This document shows, piece after piece, positions 54,292 to 64,000 of a stretch of 64,000 nucleotides of DNA; position 1 is the first letter of the stretch; every line of letters begins with the position of its first letter. Origin of the DNA: Pseudoalteromonas galatheae (GTDB lineage Bacteria > Pseudomonadota > Gammaproteobacteria > Enterobacterales > Alteromonadaceae); the NCBI RefSeq assembly GCF_005886105.2, contig NZ_PNCO02000001.1, positions 1,795,001-1,859,000 of the forward strand, given 5' to 3'. Position numbers and translations under genes: made by a program. The notes below the pieces were generated by a model, which was given only the letters and a program-made list of their open reading frames with translations, was not told the origin of the DNA and made no database searches.

Positions 54292-56556
54292 TTATGCTGA
54301 TACCGCTTCCGTTTGGTAATCAAAGGACAACTTGTTGTCTTTAACCGTGACTTTGACCGTACCACCATCAGACAAATGACCAAATAAGATTTCGTTGGCA
54401 AGTGGCTTTTTCAGGTTATCCTGAATAACCCTCGCCATTGGACGAGCTCCCATGGCTTTGTCATAACCAAGATCCGCAAGCCAATCTCGTGCTTGCGCCG
54501 TAAGCTCAAGGTTGACCGATTTCTTATCAAGCTGTGCTTGCAATTCAACAATGAATTTATCAACAACTTGCAAGATAACTTCTTTCTCTAGGTGGTTGAA
54601 CCAAATGATGTTATCCAGGCGGTTTCTAAACTCTGGCGTAAACACCTTATTGATTTCTACCATTGCATCGTGAGAATAGTCTTGCTGCTGGAACCCAATA
54701 GATTGACGAACAGTCTCTTGAACACCTGCGTTTGTTGTCATTACTAACACAATATTTCTGAAGTCAGCTTTGCGACCATTATTATCTGTCAGCGTACCAT
54801 GATCCATAACTTGCAATAGAATGTTATAAATGTCCGAATGCGCCTTCTCAATTTCATCTAACAAGACTACAGCGTGAGGATGCTTGATTGCGGCTTCAGT
54901 CAACAGTCCCCCCTGCTCAAAACCAACATATCCCGGAGGAGCGCCGATTAGGCGGCTAACTGCGTGGCGCTCAGAGTACTCAGACATGTCGAAGCGGATA
55001 AACTCTATGCCCATGCATTTAGCAAGCTGTTTAGTCACTTCAGTTTTACCAACCCCTGTGGGGCCAGCAAACAAGAATGAACCAACAGGCTTGTCCTCGT
55101 TAGCAAGACCAGAACGCGATAGACGAATTGCTGATGTTAACGCGTCAATCGACTCATCTTGACCAAACACCAACATCTTCAAGTTGCGATCAAGGTTTTT
55201 AAGCGTTTCTTTATCACTAGATGACACGCTTTGTTGCGGAATACGAGCCATTTTAGAGACGATAGCTTCAATATCCGACACATTAATCGTTTTCTTGCGT
55301 CTCGAAGTTGGTTGCAGTCTTTGACTTGCGCCCGCTTCATCAATGACGTCGATAGCTTTGTCTGGCAAATGGCGTTCATTGATATATTTAGCACTGAGTT
55401 CAGCTGCCGCTTTCAACGCTTTTTGTGTATAACGAATACCGTGATGTTCTTCATAACGCTCTTTCAAACCATGTAAAATTTTAGTGGTATCTTCGACACT
55501 AGGTTCGACCACATCAATCTTTTGGAAGCGACGCACTAATGCCCTGTCTTTCTCAAAAATATTTTTGAATTCAGAGTATGTTGTCGAGCCCATACAGCGA
55601 AGCTGTCCACTCGATAACAGCGGCTTGATTAAGTTAGACGCATCCATCACACCACCTGAGGCAGCCCCAGCGCCGATAATGGTATGGATCTCATCAATAA
55701 ATAAAATCGCATGAGGTTTTGATTGAAGCTCTTTCAGTAGTGCTTTAAAACGTTTCTCAAAGTCACCGCGATATTTTGTACCAGCTAGTAATGCTCCCAT
55801 ATCTAGTGAGTACACTACCGCGTCTGCAATTACATCGGGTACCTGATTATTAACGATCCTATACGCTAAACCTTCAGCGATTGCCGTTTTACCAACACCG
55901 GCTTCACCAACGAGCAATGGGTTGTTTTTCTTACGACGACACAGCACCTGAACCGTACGCTCGACTTCCTCATCGCGACCGACCAGCGGGTCTATGCGAC
56001 CAGACTCGGCTTGCACATTTAAGTTGGAAGTAAAGTTTTCTAGCTTAGTTTTCTCTTCCTGTTGTATCTCATTGTTGTCATCCTGCATTTCTTCATGATC
56101 TTCTTGCTCATGCTCATCTTCAATTTTTGAAATGCCATGACTAATGAAGTTAACGATATCTAGGCGACTAACGTCAGCTTTTTTAAGTAAATAAACCGCT
56201 TGGCTCTCTTGCTCAGAAAAAATCGCAACTAGCACGTTTACCCCAGTTACTTCTGAGCGGCCTGACGATTGAACATGGAATACCGCACGCTGCAACACGC
56301 GCTGAAAACCAAGTGTTGGTTGTGTTTCTCTGTCTTCCTCTAAATCTGGAATAACAGGCGTAGTTTCATCAATAAACTCTGATAACTCGCGCTTCAAGGT
56401 GTTCATATCGACACCACAGGCATCAAGCGCCTCACTAGCAGAGGGGTTATCGATCAATGCAAGTAATAAATGCTCAACCGTCATAAACTCGTGACGGCGA
56501 GAACGGGCCTCGCGAAACGCGGCGTTAAGAGTAAGTTCTAAGTCTTTGTTTAGCAT
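54292..56556 (-). CDS. clpA: ATP-dependent Clp protease ATP-binding subunit ClpA
   Basis: The hexameric unfoldase that feeds substrates to ClpP. It has an N-terminal repeat domain starting [11 protein letters not shown], an acidic linker ([18 protein letters not shown]), and two AAA+ modules with Walker A motifs GEAGVGKTA and GPTGVGKTE. The loop QSIGFQQQ near the C terminus takes the place of the ClpP-binding IGL loop of E. coli, here IGF. 754 aa matches the family. The ATG at 56556, with GGGGG upstream, is preferred to a TTG six bases earlier. It follows clpS by 28 bases. High confidence. Confidence 0.97.
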   Translation of the reverse strand: MLNKDLELTLNAAFREARSRRHEFMTVEHLLLALIDNPSASEALDACGVDMNTLKRELSEFIDETTPVIPDLEEDRETQPTLGFQRVLQRAVFHVQSSGRSEVTGVNVLVAIFSEQESQAVYLLKKADVSRLDIVNFISHGISKIEDEHEQEDHEEMQDDNNEIQQEEKTKLENFTSNLNVQAESGRIDPLVGRDEEVERTVQVLCRRKKNNPLLVGEAGVGKTAIAEGLAYRIVNNQVPDVIADAVVYSLDMGALLAGTKYRGDFEKRFKALLKELQSKPHAILFIDEIHTIIGAGAASGGVMDASNLIKPLLSSGQLRCMGSTTYSEFKNIFEKDRALVRRFQKIDVVEPSVEDTTKILHGLKERYEEHHGIRYTQKALKAAAELSAKYINERHLPDKAIDVIDEAGASQRLQPTSRRKKTINVSDIEAIVSKMARIPQQSVSSSDKETLKNLDRNLKMLVFGQDESIDALTSAIRLSRSGLANEDKPVGSFLFAGPTGVGKTEVTKQLAKCMGIEFIRFDMSEYSERHAVSRLIGAPPGYVGFEQGGLLTEAAIKHPHAVVLLDEIEKAHSDIYNILLQVMDHGTLTDNNGRKADFRNIVLVMTTNAGVQETVRQSIGFQQQDYSHDAMVEINKVFTPEFRNRLDNIIWFNHLEKEVILQVVDKFIVELQAQLDKKSVNLELTAQARDWLADLGYDKAMGARPMARVIQDNLKKPLANEILFGHLSDGGTVKVTVKDNKLSFDYQTEAVSA

Positions 56557-56584
56557 TGGCAACCCCCAACAAGAAATTTATAGG

Positions 56585-56902
56585 TCATTCCTGCTCACAA
56601 CTACAGAGCAGTGGGTGCTCGTTGTCACGAGCATATCGGTTTACCTGCTCAGCCTTGGTATGGGCTATATCAGCAGGGTATACTCCACATACCGCTTTTC
56701 CCTTGTGATGTACTTCTAGCATCACTTCAGTTGCTCTCTCGCTATCCATATTGAAGAATGTCGTCAATACCTCGACAACAAAATCCATGGGCGTGTAATC
56801 ATCATTATTCAAAATCACTTTATATTTTCGCGGCGGTTGAAGCTGCTGCTTCTGTTCTTCGCGAACGGCGTCCAATACACCCGAATCTTTTGTCCCACTC
56901 AT
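56585..56902 (-). CDS. clpS: ClpA adaptor protein ClpS
   Basis: A 105-aa adaptor that binds N-terminal Leu, Phe, Tyr or Trp of substrates and hands them to ClpA. It shows [20 protein letters not shown] with the Asp residues that hold the substrate amino group, then [17 protein letters not shown]. It is co-transcribed with clpA and divergent from cspD. High confidence. Confidence 0.97.
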   Translation of the reverse strand: MSGTKDSGVLDAVREEQKQQLQPPRKYKVILNNDDYTPMDFVVEVLTTFFNMDSERATEVMLEVHHKGKAVCGVYPADIAHTKAEQVNRYARDNEHPLLCSCEQE

Positions 56903-57101
56903 AATAAATATAGTCTTGTCTTATATACTCAAGCAAATAGATTTGAGAAATAAATAAAATGTTAAAAAAAAGAGCAAAAAACTTGACTGTTTGCTCATAT
57001 AAACTACAGTCTTACATGACTGTCTAATCTATGGGCAGTTTAGCAAAATTAAAAGAGTAGATTAACTTAAATTTAGTCAACTTATAGAAGGATGTAGAAG
57101 T

Positions 57102-57320
57102 ATGGCTTGCGGAAAAGTCAAATGGTTCAATAACGCCAAAGGGTTTGGTTTCATCGTAGAAGACGGCAGTGACGAAGATATCTTTGCTCATTACTCAACG
57201 ATTGTAATGGATGGATACAAGACGCTTAAAGCTGGTCAGGATGTATCATTCGAGCTACAGCAAGGCCCCAAGGGTCTACACGCGACTAACATCGCTCCAA
57301 TCACGGAAGATGTTGTTTAA
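57102..57320 (+). CDS. cspD: cold-shock-domain protein CspD
   Basis: A 72-aa single cold-shock domain that binds single-stranded nucleic acid. RNP1 is KGFGFIV and RNP2 is DIFAHYS. CspD in E. coli inhibits DNA replication in stationary phase; its position divergent from clpS is conserved in many gammaproteobacteria and supports the D name over other Csp proteins. AGAAGGATGTAGAAGT lies before the ATG. High confidence for the fold, good for the subtype. Confidence 0.94.
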   Translation: MACGKVKWFNNAKGFGFIVEDGSDEDIFAHYSTIVMDGYKTLKAGQDVSFELQQGPKGLHATNIAPITEDVV

Positions 57321-60031
<2,711 letters not shown>

Positions 60032-60047
60032 TCTTCGGATAACAGTC

Positions 60048-60074
60048 AAAAAGCGGCCTAAGGGTCGCTTTTTT
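60048..60074 (+). terminator. terminator after idh
   Basis: AAAAAGCGGCC and GGGTCGCTTTTTT pair with one mismatch around TAA, followed by T residues, 17 bases past the stop codon. Confidence 0.8.
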
Positions 60075-60142
60075 GCTTTCAGGCGACACTCGAGATCAAT
60101 TGCGCTAAAATATCGTTTTTCGTGAACCTTAGGAATGTGGCG

Positions 60143-60811
60143 ATGAGCACAAGTAGTAGAGCCAACACAAATAACAAAAGAAAATCACACGCAAATAGGC
60201 CCGCATTCTCTAGACATACCACAGCACGAAAAAAGCCAATAACTAACCGGCAGTCAAAACCCGCCCTACCACCAGATCAAGTAAAAGTCGTTTTATTTAA
60301 TAAGCCCTTTGATGTTTTGTGTCAGTTTACTGATGATCAAAACCGTCAAACATTAGCTGATTTTATTGATATCAAAGATGTCTATGCTGCAGGCCGCTTG
60401 GATAGAGATAGCGAAGGGCTATTACTACTGACCAACTGCGGTAAATTACAAAACACCCTGACTTCTCCTAAAAAATCGACATATAAAACCTACTGGGTTC
60501 AAGTCGAAGGAGAACCAAGTAGCGAAAGCCTAAATGCGCTTAGAAATGGTGTAAAACTAAAAGATGGTCCAACTTTACCTGCCAAAGTAGAAGTTATGAC
60601 TGAGCCCAATGTCTGGTCACGTAATCCGCCGATTAGAGAGCGCAAAAATATTCCAACAACCTGGCTTTCTATTTCCATCAAAGAAGGGCGTAATAGACAA
60701 GTCCGTCGTATGACGGCGCATATTGGTCATCCCACGCTTAGACTGATTCGCGCACAAATAGGCAAATATAGTCTGGGCGATCTTAAAAACGGTGAATATC
60801 GAGTGCTTTAG
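60143..60811 (+). CDS. rluE: 23S rRNA pseudouridine(2457) synthase
   Basis: A 222-aa RsuA/RluB-family pseudouridine synthase. The catalytic Asp is in [17 protein letters not shown], and KTYWVQVEG and [23 protein letters not shown] follow, as in RluE. About 45 basic residues (many Arg, Lys, Ser) precede the domain. AGGA eight bases before the ATG at 60143 supports that start over a GTG at 60122. Its place between idh and mnmA mirrors E. coli icd-rluE-nudJ-mnmA. High confidence. Confidence 0.94.
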   Translation: MSTSSRANTNNKRKSHANRPAFSRHTTARKKPITNRQSKPALPPDQVKVVLFNKPFDVLCQFTDDQNRQTLADFIDIKDVYAAGRLDRDSEGLLLLTNCGKLQNTLTSPKKSTYKTYWVQVEGEPSSESLNALRNGVKLKDGPTLPAKVEVMTEPNVWSRNPPIRERKNIPTTWLSISIKEGRNRQVRRMTAHIGHPTLRLIRAQIGKYSLGDLKNGEYRVL

Positions 60812-60925
60812 CATTTTCTACTAGGACTTTTCTCCTGCGCTCTAACACCTCACGGGCGTGCAATTTAAAGAGATTTGAGTATAATAAGCGCTTTCTATCT
60901 GAGCATTAAGATTAATAGCGAAATT

Positions 60926-62026
60926 ATGAGCGATAATAGTCACATTAAAGTCATTGTCGGAATGTCCGGCGGTGTAGATTCTTCTGTATCTGCCTACCTT
61001 TTAAAACAACAAGGCTACCACGTAGAAGGCTTGTTTATGAAGAACTGGGAAGAAGATGACAATGATGAGTATTGTGCAGCAGCTGAAGATCTGAAAGATG
61101 CTCAGGCAGTGTGTGATAAGCTAGGTATTGAGCTACACACCGTAAACTTTGCTGCTGAATACTGGGACAATGTGTTTGAACACTTCCTTGAAGAATACAA
61201 GGCTGGCCGTACACCAAACCCAGACATCATGTGCAACAAAGAAATCAAATTTAAAGCTTTTTTACAGTTTGCAGCAGAAGCGTTAGGCGCGGACTATATC
61301 GCAACTGGCCACTATGTTCGTCGAGCGGAGCGTGACGGTAAATTCGTTATGCTTCGTGGAGATGACGAGAACAAAGATCAAAGCTACTTCCTTTACACAT
61401 TAAGCCATGAACATATTGCGCAAACACTCTTCCCTGTAGGTGAAATTGAAAAGCCAGAGGTGCGTAAAATCGCAGAGGAACAAGGCTTAATCACGCATGA
61501 TAAGAAGGATTCAACCGGGATCTGCTTTATCGGTGAGCGCAAATTTAAAGACTTCCTTGCCAAGTTTTTACCCGCACAGCCTGGTGTGATTGAAGATTGT
61601 GAAGGTAATCATGTTGGTGAACATGAAGGCTTGATGTACCACACGCTCGGTCAACGTAAGGGCCTTTTAATTGGTGGCTCTAAAGAAGGCAACGGTGAAC
61701 CTTGGTATGTGGTAGATAAAGATATCGAACGTAATGTACTGGTTGTTGGTCAAGGTAAAAACCACCCTCGCCTATTCAGCAATGGTCTAAACGCAAATCA
61801 GCTACATTGGGTTGACCGCGTAGGTCCACAAGGCACAACTCGCTGCACGGTAAAAACACGTTATCGCCAAACCGACATCCCTTGTACGTTATTAGTTGGC
61901 CAAGATGGTATGGCACGCGTGCTATTCGATGAACCACAAAAAGCCGTAACTCCTGGACAATCTGCGGTATTCTACGCAAATGATGTGTGCCTTGGCGGCG
62001 GTATTATCGAGTCGGTGATTAAATAA
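60926..62026 (+). CDS. mnmA: tRNA-specific 2-thiouridylase
   Basis: Adds sulfur to uridine-34 of Lys, Glu and Gln tRNAs. The PP-loop reads [13 protein letters not shown], and the catalytic cysteines lie in [12 protein letters not shown] and [18 protein letters not shown] and GHYVRRAE are further family blocks. I start at the ATG at 60926 ([16 protein letters not shown]), giving 366 aa; the longer frame to 60875 lacks support. Its stop overlaps hflD by one base. High confidence. Confidence 0.97.
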   Translation: MSDNSHIKVIVGMSGGVDSSVSAYLLKQQGYHVEGLFMKNWEEDDNDEYCAAAEDLKDAQAVCDKLGIELHTVNFAAEYWDNVFEHFLEEYKAGRTPNPDIMCNKEIKFKAFLQFAAEALGADYIATGHYVRRAERDGKFVMLRGDDENKDQSYFLYTLSHEHIAQTLFPVGEIEKPEVRKIAEEQGLITHDKKDSTGICFIGERKFKDFLAKFLPAQPGVIEDCEGNHVGEHEGLMYHTLGQRKGLLIGGSKEGNGEPWYVVDKDIERNVLVVGQGKNHPRLFSNGLNANQLHWVDRVGPQGTTRCTVKTRYRQTDIPCTLLVGQDGMARVLFDEPQKAVTPGQSAVFYANDVCLGGGIIESVIK

Positions 62027-62628
62027 TGCAAAACCAATACGTAATGCCTCTGGCGGCAATGTGTCAGATCAGTAAACTGGTACAAAAATGTGCGCGTTAC
62101 GGCACCTTCAACGAGAATGAAGTTGAGGGCTTTTTAAAAAGCATTATTAACACTTCTCCTGAACGTCCTGAGGACGTTTACCCAGACAAATTTGCCATCA
62201 AAACAGGCTGCCGAACGCTGATCGAACAACTTTCGGCAGGCGGCGAAAAAGACGTTGAAATGGTTAAATATGTTGGCGCGATGATGCAATTAGAGCGGGT
62301 GCTAAGTAACGATAGTAAATCTCTTGATTTATTGGCGCAAAAAATTCAGCAAGTTGAGCGCCAGTTATTACACTTTGATATCTGTGAAAGCCAAGTTGTT
62401 GCAGCACTTGCCGACATTTACGGTCAAGTTATCAGCCCTCTTGGCCCTAAGATCCAAGTATTCGGTAAGCCTGAATTGTTAAAACAAACAACAACACAAC
62501 AAAAAATTCGGGCGCTATTACTTGCCGGGATCCGTAGTGCAGTTTTGTGGCGTCAGCTCGGCGGTAAACGTCGTCAATTCTTTTTTGCGAAAAAGAAAAT
62601 CATTACTGCTGCAAAAAGTTATATGTAA
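62026..62628 (+). CDS. hflD: high-frequency lysogenisation protein HflD
   Basis: A 200-aa mostly helical membrane-associated protein. In E. coli HflD influences the lysogeny decision of phage lambda by binding CII; its cell role is less clear. The C-terminal LLLAGIRSAVLWRQLGGKRRQFFF block is conserved in the family. It overlaps mnmA by one base. In many gammaproteobacteria purB follows directly; here a 273-base gap with a repeat lies between. High confidence for family. Confidence 0.95.
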   Translation: MQNQYVMPLAAMCQISKLVQKCARYGTFNENEVEGFLKSIINTSPERPEDVYPDKFAIKTGCRTLIEQLSAGGEKDVEMVKYVGAMMQLERVLSNDSKSLDLLAQKIQQVERQLLHFDICESQVVAALADIYGQVISPLGPKIQVFGKPELLKQTTTQQKIRALLLAGIRSAVLWRQLGGKRRQFFFAKKKIITAAKSYM

Positions 62629-62835
62629 TACCAATTTGTCTTAATACTTGCTCAATTTGAAGGAGCAAATCTGACGCTAACAGCGTTAAAAACTTTTTAT
62701 TTAGAACACTAAATAAAAAATTTTCGCCTTGCCTACATGGATGCAGGTACTTTGGCGTGAGCAGGATGCGGAAGCGGTGTTATCAACTAGATTTTATCGC
62801 CTAAAAGTAGATCACTTAATTAATCAAGTTGGTAT
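62629..62835 (-). repeat. dispersed intergenic repeat, copy R4, with inverted ends
   Basis: It begins ATACCAATTTGTCTTAAT and ends with an inverted near-copy (TTAATTAATCAAGTTGGTAT). Its middle, read on the minus strand, contains CACCGCTTCCGCATCCTGCT and GTAGGCAAGGCGAA, shared with copy R2. A perfect hairpin of TTTTTATTTAG and CTAAATAAAAA lies inside. It fills most of the hflD-purB gap. Confidence 0.75.
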
Positions 62836-62889
62836 AAAATTCGTAGTGGTTCTAATGCCACTATCTAAGTATCGTTCAAAAACAAATAG

Positions 62890-64000
<1,111 letters not shown>

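Overview
The window looks like chromosome of a marine gammaproteobacterium in the Alteromonadales, most likely Pseudoalteromonas. This rests on the AT-leaning base composition, the large peptide-scavenging gene set (Oar-like TonB-dependent receptor, secreted S9 and CocE-type hydrolases, exported M17 aminopeptidase, pyroglutamate genes), a monomeric NADP-isocitrate dehydrogenase, and the block trxB-aat-bpt-infA-clpA-clpS-cspD-idh-rluE-mnmA-hflD-purB, which I recall having nearly the same order in Pseudomonas. The genus is inferred from overall resemblance; no search was run. I see no rRNA, tRNA, CRISPR array, prophage or intact insertion sequence.

Layout. 0-4.4 kb: a hydroxyproline catabolic enzyme behind a TonB-dependent receptor with a palindromic operator-like site. 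4.4-13.4 kb: a YgjV-like membrane protein, a beta-propeller sensor kinase, then a tmk-holB-pilZ-tatD-phoD-like operon on the minus strand. 13.6-16.9 kb: an ABC-type solute-binding protein overlapping a hybrid histidine kinase, with no transporter nearby. 17.1 kb: a lone HslV/proteasome-like Ntn hydrolase. 17.8-21.1 kb: ohr/ohrR and a LysR/MFS pair. 21.4-26.4 kb: sbcB and the lolCDE lipoprotein-release operon, converging on a partly duplicated junction with small palindromic repeats. 26.5-30.9 kb: an Lrp-type regulator and DMT exporter pair, a small disulfide-rich secreted protein, paeA and a lipoprotein. 31-38.7 kb: two large secreted serine hydrolases separated by a gene-poor stretch with a MITE candidate, a DUF2975/YozG-type pair and a decayed IS982-family transposase. 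38.7-49.2 kb: an MsrA-thioredoxin-MsrB fusion, an MFS transporter, an exported leucyl aminopeptidase, a pxpB-pxpC-DUF969-DUF979-pcp operon for pyroglutamate, and asnB. 49.2 kb to the end: pssA and the conserved housekeeping block.

How the genes work together. Peptide use recurs: outer-membrane uptake, periplasmic peptidases, pyroglutamyl-peptide processing, and entry of trans-3-hydroxyproline (a collagen residue) into metabolism. The N-degron branch is complete in one place: Aat and Bpt add leucine or phenylalanine, ClpS recognises it and ClpA unfolds the substrate; ClpP is elsewhere.

The least explained items are the stand-alone proteasome-like protein, the binding-protein/hybrid-kinase pair, a modular family of dispersed intergenic repeats that shares one end with the IS982 remnant, and two local duplications of gene 3' ends (sbcB/lolE and infA).
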